A stretch of 64,000 nucleotides of DNA from Trileptium ribeirensis (Eukaryota; Nematoda; Enoplea; Enoplida; Thoracostomopsidae). The first letter of the stretch is position 1, and each line of letters begins with the position of its first letter. Shown one piece after another: positions 1-11,150 of this stretch. Made by a program: the position numbers and the translations under genes. The stretch is from positions 1-64,000 of the forward strand of contig JASANE010028506.1 of assembly GCA_030248225.1 (NCBI GenBank). Direction: 5' to 3'. A model generated the notes under the pieces. It worked only from the letters and a program-made list of their open reading frames with translations. It ran no database searches and was not told where the DNA came from.

Positions 1-1290
1 CGTTTTGAGGTCCTACCGCTCGGGGTAGGGCAATTCCTACGCAGTCTCTTATTCCGGGTTTAGCGGAGGAGTCGTACCGTCCTAAAAATTCCTACGAGAT
101 CGCGTATGGCAAGGGCTCGCCATACGCACTATCTATACCCATAAAACTCCAATTTAAATGCGTAAAAATTCCCTATAATTCCTGCTAAAATCACGTCAAA
201 TGCGTTACACTCCTCTGATCGTATTCCCAGTCTAAAATTATGAAGATACACAACAAAGTATGACAATCAGAGCATATAAATCATGGTCAAACGCAGGCGC
301 TTTTATGGCCTGTTCGACCCAACGAAACGATACAATCATAACACAATACTGGCATAATACGGTATACGGCAACAACAATGGCGGCGCTTTTACGGCCGCA
401 GGCAATAACAATAGATGGTATGAACAGAGTACAATAATTAATTAACAATTTATATCCCAATCAAATCGTCGAAACTTGTACCTGAAAACATGTATAGACA
501 ACAACATCAATTCCACGACACACAGTTATATCATACGGTCATGGTAACATATCGAAAATGTGCCTTTATGGCCACCAAACGAATAACAATTACAATGATA
601 ACGATACGTAATTCAACTATACATACGGGGTGCCTTTATGGCCAATAGAAAATGATGCAAATGCTAACATATGTGTACCAAAGCGTGCCATCGGGGCACT
701 ACAATCAATATGTACATAGCTGAATATAGACATCTGCACAAACGATTACGATTCTTCAGCAATTACTACTTTCCTGAAAGGGCAACGGTAATACCCATCT
801 TGATCAAAACATGTCGGCGGTGCAGGCCGAAATACGGAAAATACGAGTCGGTTACATAGCGGGACTCTTTGGATCTGATTATTCCATTCGCTTATATGTA
901 TATATAGATGGTATGATAGAATCTGTTCCAATCACATACGTATATACTCTGATTTTGATTCTGTTCCACTTTTCTACGTATATATCCGATGATTCCCGAT
1001 CGATCGTAATTATGTGCTTACATAACCTTATTGCTCTTGCGAGTTATTTCAATTACTAATTTACGTATATACTGCGGTTCAGGATTTGTGCCAGTTAGGC
1101 GATCTTCTATGAGGTGACAACAGGGTTTTATGGTCGACGGGTATATATGGAGAAGCTCAATTTACATATTTGTTTGTGATTAATTGATTCTGCTTACTTA
1201 ACTGTACGTATTGTAAGGCGAGGGTGGGTTCCGTACCCTTTTTTGGGCTACTCCCGTCGGGTACTCCATGTTGGGGGAGAACTGGGGACT
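1..1290. other. Non-coding stretch with short hairpins and a recurring GGCCATAAAGGC-like motif
   Basis: I see no gene here. Two perfect short hairpins lie near the start: CCTACC/GGTAGG around 12-29, and a 9-bp stem GCGTATGGC/GCCATACGC (102-110 with 119-127, 8-nt loop). A motif close to GCCTTTATGGCC recurs at about 298-313, 384-399, 560-575 and 630-645. The small open frames in the interval lack codon character or recognisable domains. Confidence 0.5.
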
Positions 1291-1299
1291 GAATTCGGA

Positions 1300-1805
1300 A
1301 ATGTCGACCACTATGCATGTGGTCATGATTATTGGGGAACTCGATTAAATGTTGACCATTACGCTATGGTCGGGATTTTTAGTACACGGAAAAATGTTGT
1401 CCATTACACTATGGACGGGATTTTTGGTACTCGAAAAAATGTTGTCCATTACACTGTGGACGGGATTTTTGGTACTCGAAAAATTGTTGTCCATTACACT
1501 GTGGACGGGATTTTTTGTATTCGGAAAAATTTTGACCATTGTACCGTGGTCAGAATTAATTTTTTGTTCGAAAAATGTTAACCATTGGGGTGTGGTCAGA
1601 TTTATTTTTGTTCGAAAAAATGTTAACCATTGGGTGTGGTCAGATTTATTTTTGTTCGAAAAAATGTTAACCATTGGGTGTGGTCAGATTTATTTTAAAT
1701 GTTGACCATTATCGTGTGGTCAAGATTTTCGTAAAAGTTGACCATTGCTATGTGGTCAAGATTATAGGTTTTCGATAAAAGTTGGCCATTAGGCTGTGAT
1801 CAGGA
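1300..1805. repeat. Minisatellite of 12 units, each centred on a small inverted repeat
   Basis: Twelve units with a period of about 45 bp (35-48) each contain a left arm, a 5-7-nt spacer and a right arm. Left arms start at 1306, 1354, 1399, 1444, 1489, 1534, 1580, 1625, 1669, 1704, 1740 and 1784. The arms read GACCAC/GTGGTC, GACCAT/ATGGTC, GTCCAT/ATGGAC, GTCCAT/GTGGAC, GACCAT/GTGGTC, AACCAT/GTGGTC and finally GGCCAT/GTGATC. Between arms lie T-rich tracts ending in TTCGAAAAAATG. Overlapping open frames of 109-118 codons on both strands are a by-product of the repeat period and are not called as genes. Confidence 0.9.
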
Positions 1806-1969
1806 TTATCCACCTCGTAACGATCCGTAAGGATCTGTTACACTAGTAAACGTAATAAATTACAAAAAGTGAGCGGAGCAACCGGCAAAGTATTTGGTAT
1901 CTTATTTGTGTGTATATGTGATTCAACTATTTAATCAATTTATAAGTATCACGTTTTAGGCAATTGATG

Positions 1970-2560
1970 TCAAATCCTCCATACAAAAATTTCGCTAGCT
2001 AAAAGAAATTAGCTAATTAGCGACATCAACTAATTAGCTAATTAATTACCTAACTTGCACCCATGATAAAATCATGGAGTTTTAAAAGCCAAATATTCAT
2101 AATCAGCAACATCGAAAACTCCCGAGCGCAACAAATTAGCAATTTTGAAGTGATTTGAAAATTTGCATAAAATTACCTAATTAGCTGGTTAATTAACCAA
2201 CTAATTAGCATATACAGCCAAGTTTTACAGCTTCAGAAATGTCATATTCGTGATCAGCGACATAGAAAACCCCCGTGTGCAATTTGTTTTTAATTTATGA
2301 GCACTTTCAAAATTTTCAAAAAATTAGCTAATTAACAATTAATTAGTAATTAATTACCTAATTAGCTAAGTAATTAGCATTTTTAACTTCCTCGAAAATA
2401 GGCACCATATTCACAATCAACACGGCGAGATGTAGTATATGCACCAAAATAATAGCTTTACATTAATTATTTATTGAAAAATATGAAATTTTTGTTTGAA
2501 ATTGCTAAAAATAGGCTAACACGCTTAACTAATTACTAAATAGCTAAAGCAAATTTTGAT
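1970..2560. repeat. AT-rich repeat block with TTAATTAGCTAATTA-type palindromes
   Basis: The block alternates AT palindromes built from AATTAGCTAATTA with a diverged spacer containing 'gcaacatcgaaaactcccg' (about 2107) and 'gcgacatagaaaacccccg' (about 2259). This indicates two or three old tandem units of roughly 150 bp. No coding sequence is seen. It is probably decayed repetitive DNA. Confidence 0.6.
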
Positions 2561-4904
2561 TAAAATCTATATGTCTTGCATTTGTCCAATATTAGGCCTT
2601 TCAAACAAAAAAAACATTTTTTTAAATCGCGCCAGTAGTTATTGAGAAGTTCAACGGACGGATGGACATACAGTGCCAAATTTTCCCCTCTGACGAAAAC
2701 AAAAACGCTTCGCTTAACAAGCGTTTAACCTCCGCCTGCTAAGGGGATAGATAGGTGTTTTCGGCGTGGGGTACAGAATGCGCGGCGGATTTCAGTGGTA
2801 AGCATTAGCGATAACCATAAATTTTCCCAAAACCCTTAATTTTTTGTGTATTTACGCGTTAGAGAACTCAAGTCTTGCTCGTGCACTCATAGTTCTCACT
2901 CAGGCACCACTTTCTCTGCCGAATGATGCCTCTCTAGCACTGATTAGTTACACTCGAGTATTGATCACTCGCGCTCCGGTACTGTTGGTTGATCTGTATA
3001 TTTGCATATTTTGCTATTTGGATATTTATCTAATTGCCCGAATGAGTTTCGTTGGCGCTCGAGAAAGCTCGTTAAGCACAGTGATGAAGTTCCAGTACAA
3101 GCAGACAATACAAAATTTTAAGTCAACAATCTGCCCTATAAAACGTAAAGTCGAGTAATTATATTTTAGAACAAGAGAAACTCATATTTCAAGTTTTCTA
3201 TATAACAACCGTATATGTCTAGTAATTGGACGTAGTAAAAAACAAATTGCCTGGTGTACGCTCTATGCGTTGCATTGCGATTTTCGCAGGGATGTATATT
3301 GGTAGGCATTTTGGTTGTGCTGGCGTACCAAAAAACCGACAAACACCTCTTCTGTCCATAACCATTTTTGATTCTCAAAAGTCCAGAGCAATAATAATAT
3401 CGTCGTAACACATCAAATTCAATGTTAATTAGAGATGGGCAGTGATATAGTTCACCACATTCTGATATCTGGGTAAACTTGTGGGATATAATATCGGATA
3501 ATCCGGATATGGACAACCGTATCCTAAAATTTCAAACTTTTATTTAAAATTCAAATAGTGTAAATGAGGCTTTGCCTTTCACTATTATGGGTGTATTTTA
3601 TGATGTATTATCCACTTGAGGCATAAACAAGCATTGTCCTTTTAATAAGGTGCGTTTTGCACTAATATCTACTGTGTAACTTACACTAAGCCTATTTTAA
3701 TAAACAGTACTTAAAGTGACCACCATTTCATGTTATACTTAACACTAATTTATTCAGAATAAAGTGGAAATTTCGTATATTTTTTATATTGGCGATTGCC
3801 ACAGCCACAACTGCAAACCAGAGAAGCGAGATTAGCGAAGATAATCAGCTTGCAACATAAGTCCAAACAAGCGGGGCTAAATACCTACTTTTGTACAGAA
3901 AGTAGAAGTTTCTGGCATCTGAAGTTGGTTATTTGAGTTATGCGTTCTGCAAAAAGCTAAAATCTGTAACTCAGAAAACAGTGATATCCGAAAAATTCCA
4001 AATTTCAGCGCCTTTTTTGTTATAATTCAACTCATTTAAAAATTACATTGATGCATGTCCTAGATTTAAGTTACTCCTCAGGGCGACTTTCTGACAACCT
4101 GTCCAGAAACATGAATAGTCACCTGATATATGTAGCACGGCGCTACAAGGCTAATGGAAAGTCAACACTTTTGTACATTTTGTAAAAACGATAAAAGACG
4201 TTCCACAACGTCCTGTATTCAAATAAAACAACTGTTGACGAATAAAATATAACGTTGTAGTTTCTTGTCATTATGCTTGTTGTAAAGGATGTTCTTGAGC
4301 TAAGTAACGACATTCCAAACGTTATTACGTCAAAGGCAGTAAAGTTTGTTATCTATTCGTCAAAAATATAATGAGTTATTCTAACATGACAGACTGGTGC
4401 TTACATAACACTTTTAGCAACAAAACTAGTGTTCATTCTCACAAGCAACTGCGATGTATCCGGAAGCGGTCAATAGATTTTCCAATCTGGTGAGAATCCA
4501 ATGAAATCGGATAAATATTGCGGAAGATTTCCCTTTTTGACCTAGTGCTTACCTAAGCCTAAACTTCGAATATTAAACACGTAGCTACGAGAGACTCAGG
4601 TAGGTATAGACCAAACTCATTAGTTACGCGATCTCCACGGTCTACAAATCAATTAATGTTTAATTATCCAGTTATGATGAGTTCATAGACTAGCATGAAA
4701 CGTTTATACCGAAATTTTTTCGATTAAACTTTCGTTATTTGCCTGACGAAAAAAGAGCTTTTTAGAGCTGAGAGTCTGTTTTATGGGCAAACGAGTCAAG
4801 CTTTTTTGACTGAAACGAGCAACACCGAGCGCTTCGTAGAATTTCGGTAAACGAGCAGAGCCTATATACAATTCAAAACAAACCGAGCCTAAAAACTAGT
4901 AGCT

Positions 4905-5185
4905 AACTAGCAAGCGGTGGTGAAAGGGAGCGAGCGTGGTTTCATGAAGCGGTAATTTTTGGAAATCGCCTTATATCAGGCTTTCTGTGTATAAACTACA
5001 CTAAAACCTCTGTAACTCTGAACCCATTGAAAACTCTAAAACCTCATCGACCCTAAACCAATAAAAAACAACTGAAAACACACGAAATATTCATACTAGC
5101 TTCAAGATAACCAAACCATCCTATTCAGTATGCCTGAAAACCCATATATAGACTTCTTAATACCCTGTACGCAATACGTAACCGA
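4905..5185 (+). repeat. Dispersed repeat family A, partial copy
   Basis: The copy starts in a 'gcaagcggtggtgaaagggagcg' region and runs through AAAACCTCATCGACCC, ATAACCAAACCATC and CAATACGTAACC. The same ordered words recur at 5.5-5.9, 21.4 and 41.5 kb, and in reverse at 24.4 kb. It carries no coding capacity that I recognise and is probably a non-autonomous mobile repeat. Confidence 0.6.
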
Positions 5186-5194
5186 ACTACTGCT

Positions 5195-5290
5195 GCGGCA
5201 GGCAATAACCAGAGCCGTCCATTTAAACTGGATCCGGAACCTGGTCTTCGAAATTTATATATATCCTGAAATTTATATATATGTATATAT
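5195..5290 (+). mobile_element. Terminal fragment of the CCGGAA-type hAT-like element
   Basis: The stretch 'caggcaataaccagagccg' followed by GTCCATTTAAAC, GATCCGGAACCTGG and TCTTCGAAATTTATATATA matches, in order, the left ends of the elements at 38520 and 44731. Only about 95 bp of the end is present, so this is a truncated relic. Confidence 0.7.
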
Positions 5291-5534
5291 TTATATACAT
5301 CCTCATCGCTTTTGCTGTTGAATATAAAAAATATCGAAATATATCCACGAGATGAGTTATGCATGACAGAAACAGATAAAAAATTTTATGATTTCCCCCT
5401 AGCGCTTCCGTGGAAAACTGCACTCGCCTCGTATCAATTAAAGCTCGTTCTCACGTTTATCGCGCCCGTCAATCGAACTACTGAATCAACGAAACGAATT
5501 TGACGAACTATATGAACGTGTTTACTTATTATGA

Positions 5535-5880
5535 ATAGTAACTAGCAAGCGAGGGTGAAACTGGTCGAGCGTAGTTTCATTTTAAGTATCATTTTATTTA
5601 ATCACCTGTAACAAACTGTGTTTGATGTACGTACCTTACAACCTCTTGAACTCTGGATCCACGGAAAATCATAAAATGTCGTCGGCAACCGGCCAAGTAT
5701 TTGCGCTGGTCTGTAGATAACCAAACCATAGTATTCAGCCTACCGGGAAACGTATGTAAACAATTCTTGATGACGTGTACACAATACGTAAACAAACAAC
5801 CGATCACAGAATATTTTTTGGAAATCGGGTTCATTGACCATAAACCAAATGAAAACGTTCGGAAAGGCATAACACATTCG
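5535..5880 (+). repeat. Dispersed repeat family A, partial copy
   Basis: It shares the ordered words GATAACCAAACCATAGTATTC, CTACCGG.AAACGTAT and ACACAATACGTAA with the other family A copies, and the 5' part again resembles 'gcaagcgagggtgaaac'. It lies 0.35 kb after the previous copy in the same orientation, so the two may be a degraded tandem pair. No gene is seen in it. Confidence 0.6.
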
Positions 5881-8075
5881 TGCTAGATTCTAGATAACCT
5901 AACCATAAAATCGAGAAAAAAGAAGCCAAAAACGACGCCGATTAAAATTTATTCGGTTATTAAAGTGCTATTAAAAGATCTTTGATTCGCCACCGCTACC
6001 TGTTTACGGTAGTCGTCCAGACTAAATTTAATTAGATCCCGAGAAAAAAATCTGAAACTACAGAAAATCTCTGGACAGACTTACAGTAAACAGAAAAAAA
6101 GTCGAGGTCGGACATCCCGACCTGACTTTTCCAATCAGTTTGACTTCGGCAGCGCATATTTCGGTCGGTTGTCGACCGGATCTGTAGCTTTGTATTGCTA
6201 TTAATGTTTAGTATTGCTGTTAATGTATCTAGTATTACTGTTAATGTTTTGCTTTTACTTTTGCTTATGGTTTTTCCTTTTTGGTTTGAACCGGGGACGC
6301 CTCTATGTGTTCGAATGGATGGAGTGACGCATGTGAAAAGTGGGAAGTGTATTAGATGGTTAATGGATAAAAAAGCCATGAGGCTTTTGTCACATATATG
6401 TAGGTATCTTTTGGCTAACTCAATACTAGCGTTTAGCCCGTCGGGCGCCGCTGCCCACTCCATAGACGTCGCTGCCGTGTGAGGAAAACTTCATCACATA
6501 CGTATAAGGTCCTACCGAGGATAAACTGTGAGTGTTTGAGAAAATAGCCGAAGTCTCTCTGATTCCCCACGGTTAACGACTAGAACATAAAATAGCTGTG
6601 AAACTTGCGAAAGAATTTTTCATGCCAACGGATTGGAGTTCAAGACTTTGGAGAATATTTTGAGTTGATTGTTGTTAAACAACAAATTATGATACGAATT
6701 TAGTACTAACAATAGCCATCCATTACACTTATTTTTTGAATTTATGCTTTGATTTATTCAAGAATTTCATTATTTTATCAACGTTACGTTACAACAGATA
6801 CGTACATAAGGATACTAGTTTTTTAGTCGTTAGAAGCGCATTTCTGATAGTAGATCCATAAAGAACCAGGCTTCTAAGATTAAACCCTCTGGTCGAAAAA
6901 GTCCGGCCGGGCTCTTGAGAAAATAGGTCAAAGGCATGACGTCCCCACACAGAACTTCGCTTACCCATAGTGCAGAATTTATTATTAAGGAATTATTAGC
7001 TCTTTAAATTAGATCTTTCGGGCAGCAGGGTCTGCCGGCGTTCTTGAGTAGGATGACCAAATACCCAGTCGCCCTACCTAACAGTATGGTCGGGAATAAC
7101 GTAAAATTCTTCCAGCAAATTTTGCCAAATTTAAGTGCACCAGGAGTTACCCTTCAGGTCTTTAGCTTCAGCTCAGCGGACCAACAAAGCCAAGTACCGT
7201 TCAAGAGTTAAAGCCACCCAGGTTTTACATTATTTAGAGAGTTTCATATGCATGTTAATACCATTTAATTGAGTCGGTTATAACCACACAATAGTAGTTG
7301 TAATCCGGCAGTTTATAGCAGTGGCGTATAATTATTTTTCTGTAGCGTCGACTCTCTCTATCAGACTAGTTTGGCTACCCTCGTAGCAGCATCGATTGCT
7401 TACGATTCCGATACGCTGTGCAAACTCTAGAAATATCAAATTTTACAAGAGATAAAAAATCCGGGGCATGAGAAACTTTTAGAAGCATCCAAGATGCGAA
7501 ATTAGAGCGGTCGAATCTTGGACCGTTGGATCCGTTTTGGTAAGAACGGTGACCCGGCCAGCAGAAATGACAATTATAGGTTAAATCCAGCCGATGTGTA
7601 AAGTTTCAACGAAAACGGCTGGACAAAGTTGAGAAAATCGATGTTTTGGGTCTGCTACGTTCTGCCAACGAGCAAGAACCGATGAGCAAACCTTTTCCTG
7701 TCATTGTCATTCGAACGAAGGCTTTTATTCGACCAGCGCCTAGAATAATGCATACATGTATTCGTAATTAAACTTTACTTGCTTGCGGTTATATCATGAT
7801 TTTTAAGCCAACGCAACTACATGGAATATCAGAAAATATTTTTAGGAATTCTGAGTGAGTTAGTGAAACGAGCGAAGCGAAGAATTCTTACTAGCCTGTT
7901 TGTAAGTTTTTTCGTGTGACACGCATAACTCAACTTCTGATAGGAAAATCAAGTCGTGCGATACCTCATTCGAAATCTCTATTTGTGCCCTTTAGCTAGA
8001 CGCAGAAACCGATTCCAAATCCTTCTCCCTAAATCGGCCCAGGTAATATCCCTAGGAATTCCACCAAAGCACGAG

Positions 8076-8285
8076 TCATATCTCATCAACCACCGATATG
8101 ATCAGACCGCATTTGGGCTCATTTTGTAAGGCAATGTAGACGTTGTTGCTGTCACCTATACTCCAGGCTTGGGTCAAAAATGGGTTTTCAAATGGACCTT
8201 TGGGATCCCCGAAAACACCAAATTGGTCATATCTCCTTAGCCGCTTGAGCGACTCGGTTGAGATTGGGCTCACTTTTTTGCGAAA
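8076..8285 (+). repeat. Direct repeat paired with 10929-11150
   Basis: The segment ending 'ccaaattggtcatatctcc' and then '..gcgactcggttgagattgggctcac' recurs at 11085-11145 as 'ccaaattggccatatctcc' and a similar tail. The two copies are in the same orientation on either side of the transposon relic at 8.3-10.6 kb. Confidence 0.55.
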
Positions 8286-8919
8286 TCAAAGGTCTAAATA
8301 ACTATAGGGTAAGCTCGGCTTGTATGGACACTTTTGACTTAAATAGATTTTACAACTGAGTTTACTCGGCTTGTACGGACACTTTGACAGGGTTGTATGG
8401 CCACCAACAGGGTTAAATGGACACCTGGAAATAAACGTATATTTCTTGTGTTTAATTTGCTTATTCGCTCTTTCAGCAACAAATACACACATATATATAT
8501 ATAAAAGTTTAATAAAGTTTATTAGCAATATAAAAATTGTGGAAACACCATTATGATGTGATTTGTATTATTCATCCAAATGCCTACCTATACGCAGGTT
8601 TGCCAATAGACCTAATATTTTATTTAACAGGCGCAACGCACTCAAAATCACATTAATTCCGGCTTTCCTTTCACTCACCCAATAGCTAAAAACTAGACAG
8701 TTACAAAGTAAAAACGAAATTCTGGTTTAGCAACAAATTCCTGGTGATGCCGTGTCATAGTTCAAAAACTTAATGTTGATACTAAAGTATGCAATGTTGC
8801 ATTTTTTAGAACTTGAAATAATTTTTGCTTGAAACATTTCAAAAATATGATAAGGATTACAAAATTGTTTATATAATTATTGTTCTCGACACAAATTTTC
8901 TATATATATCTGTAAGTCA

Positions 8920-9159
8920 CTAGCCACATAGTGGACAAATGAAAAATCTTTTCGTCACGAACCCGCATAGGTTGTGCGCCCACTGGCCACAGTCTTTACA
9001 CGCATTCCACTCTTTGCAATCCGGGTAAACACCAGTACAACCACTGCATCTTGGATGAGGAATTTTAGACGATGTCAGATGGGGAACTAGCCGCTTACGG
9101 TCCCCGCCACTTGTGGACGCACACTGATTATCTAACTCATGTTTATATATACTGTTCAT
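8920..9159 (-). pseudogene. PHD-like Cys/His finger, probable C-terminus of a transposase
   Basis: This 79-codon minus-strand frame has the pattern C-x2-C, then CKDCGQWAHNLC, then FICPLC before the stop. It is a compact double zinc-binding finger of the kind found at the C-terminus of many CENP-B/pogo-like transposases in invertebrates. No catalytic DDE segment precedes it in frame. A free-standing small zinc-finger gene is possible, but the flanking transposon-end repeats favour a relic. Confidence 0.5.
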
Positions 9160-9607
9160 CGTAGGCTTCGTTCAAATAGAGCTTCATCGGACGCATTCTG
9201 TTTAGGACAAATTCAGCATGACTGCTATTATGATTGAGCGGTGTGACGAGATCTTCGAAATCAAACGTAACGTTATGGAGGTTAACATATGTTTTATTCA
9301 AATTTTGTTGGTCATCAAGCACTGCTTCAACAGCGTACTATGCACCAATTTCTTTAATTTTCGCAAAATATATTCCTAAATTGCAGCAATAACGCTAGGC
9401 AGCAATAACGTTAACCACTGAACTGTCTGTCTCAATCGAGCGCTTGTGGAAACTTTATATGAGCAACCAGTGTATGTGTTTATTCTAACAATGCATTTAG
9501 TAGGTAAGCTAACAGTGAGACATGAACCCGCCATTATTATTAAACATTGCAGAAATCAGAAATCTTGCAAGAGGCTAAAAAAGTTATAGTCATGATTTCG
9601 CGACAAA

Positions 9608-9871
9608 TTAACAGTATATGACCCGTTTTTTAAAAAATAACGCACCTAACGCCTCTTTCCGTGTTTTTCCGGCTAAATCTCCAATCAAGCTTGAAAGTCT
9701 TTGAAGCGCTTGCTCCATATTAGCTGGGTTCCACTGTTGCATTTTAGATTTTTTCTTTCGGAATTTTGCTGCAACATTATCGGATATATTATATTTGTAG
9801 CCCTTGGTAATTTCTTTTGCCACCGCCCACCGCGCCATAATTTTATTCGCGCCATTCTTTACCTGAATCAT
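9608..9871 (-). pseudogene. Basic HTH-like segment, possible transposase N-terminus
   Basis: An 87-codon minus-strand frame contains a basic run (FRKKKSKMQQW) followed by NPANMEQALQRL and later GKTRKEALGALF. This resembles the Psq/CENP-B-type DNA-binding helix-turn-helix at the start of pogo-like transposases, though the fit is weak. It lies upstream, in the minus-strand sense, of the Cys/His finger relic at 8920-9159 inside the same repeat-bounded interval. The identification is tentative. Confidence 0.35.
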
Positions 9872-10928
9872 TTAGCCATTAATGATATATTGGAACCCTG
9901 ACTATAACTTAAGATACATTGCACGCACAAAATGAAAACAATTCGTGTTCTAAGCAGGGACTTGCACACCCATTTGAAGCTGAGGGGAAGCTAACTCTTC
10001 AAAAATCCACCTAATGGATCTTATATTTCAGGTACTGAGGTTAAAAGTAGACAAGCTTGGAATATTTTGAACATATAATGCTCGATATTATATATGTACG
10101 CATGCCAAGTATGAGCGTAGATCACCGCAATAAACATGTTTTATAACCGGCAAATCAAGCTAATTCACGTTATCAGTGTGTACAAACATAACCACGGTTT
10201 ATGATATTAAATACAGGTTACGGTAGGGCCCTGTCCAGATTGGGTCGGCTTTTAAGTAAATGTTTGTAAAAATTTTAAGTAATTGCTGCCGTATTCGAAA
10301 ATAGTTTAAGATTACAACAGGAAAGTTGTGTTGATCGGTGACCAAACAGTCGTCTACAAACTGTGATTTCTAAGCCAGGTCTGGTTTGGAATCTGTTGGA
10401 TCGGGTCTGGAAGTCCAGACCCGATGCGACCTGTACTATAAAATGCCTACTTCAGTAATTTCAATCCTGTCCATACAGGCCTTTACAGGGTTATATGGAC
10501 ACCAAATACGATTTGCAAACATGGTGTCCATACAACCCTAACATGATGTCCACATAAAACGGATATATGTCCATCCAACCCAAACTTTGTTTTCGGCCAT
10601 AATGTAAACTACATCAACCACAGCCACTAAATAATATGTTTTTGCTAATCTACAGATAACAACGCACACAACAGTATAAAAATCTTAAGAAAAACTCCAA
10701 TGTGGACTTACTTATTGGTCTTAAAATATACTCGATCAAAACATAAAAAACGAACAAAATTAAATAAACGTTTGATTGACTCTATTTATTTAGCTTTAGT
10801 TGACGAGCAAACATAAGGCGCAAACTGAAAATGCAACGAACATACGCGCAATAAAAAAGCTTTCGAATGATATGTCATATGTATGAGTAATACTACCGTA
10901 GACTTAGTTATAGGTCTTATTCGATATG

Positions 10929-11150
10929 CCCCTTCAACCTCTGGAGCGATTCGGCCAAAATTGCGCTCATTTCATTCAGATATCAACGCCCTGTATACCT
11001 ATATGCACTGCGTTGCTATTGACCTCACCTATCGAACAAGGATAAGACGGGTTGTAAATGGGCCTGTGACACCCCTAAAGCTCCAAATTGGCCATATCTC
11101 CGCAACAAGTAGAGCGATTTAGCCGTGGTTGGGCTCATTTGGTTCAGAGT
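10929..11150 (+). repeat. Direct repeat paired with 8076-8285
   Basis: It shares 'ccaaattgg.catatctcc' and a terminal '..gtggttgggctca' tail with the copy on the other side of the transposon relic. The copies are diverged, with many substitutions. No coding sequence is recognised. Confidence 0.5.

Larger units (their letters stand above)
2761..8075. other. Gene-free stretch with scattered repeat fragments
   Basis: No open frame here shows a recognisable domain. The longest, 143 codons on the minus strand at 6032-6463, is low-complexity in parts and overlaps a stretch resembling a B box (GGTTTGAACC near 6283), so I do not call it a gene. The interval contains two fragments of the main dispersed repeat family (4.9-5.2 and 5.5-5.9 kb) and a piece of a CCGGAA-type terminal repeat (5.2 kb), listed separately. 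Confidence 0.5.
8305..10600 (-). mobile_element. Decayed DDE-type DNA transposon (pogo/Tigger-like candidate)
   Basis: The two ends carry multiple copies of a TGTCCATACAACCCT-like word. At the left, in the form AGGGTTGTATGG or AAATGGACACC, they lie at about 8320-8430. At the right, as GGTGTCCATACAACCC and related words, they lie at about 10465-10585. Between them are two minus-strand coding relics, a basic helix-turn-helix-like segment at the inner 5' side and a Cys/His finger at the 3' side. The order matches CENP-B/pogo-like transposases with the catalytic core lost. I cannot see exact terminal repeats or a target duplication, so the borders are approximate. The superfamily is an inference from domain order. 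Confidence 0.45.

Noticed and set aside
1243..1705. Overlapping 109-118-codon open frames on both strands
   Set aside because: They arise because the minisatellite period (45 bp) is a multiple of three and its unit lacks stops; the peptides are simple repeats.
2844..3516. 104- and 116-codon frames on opposite strands
   Set aside because: No recognisable motif, no splice or promoter context, and a length expected by chance in this amount of sequence.
6032..6463. 143-codon minus-strand frame
   Set aside because: No family, repetitive Ser/Lys/Thr stretch, and overlap with repeated TAATGTT words on the plus strand; likely chance.
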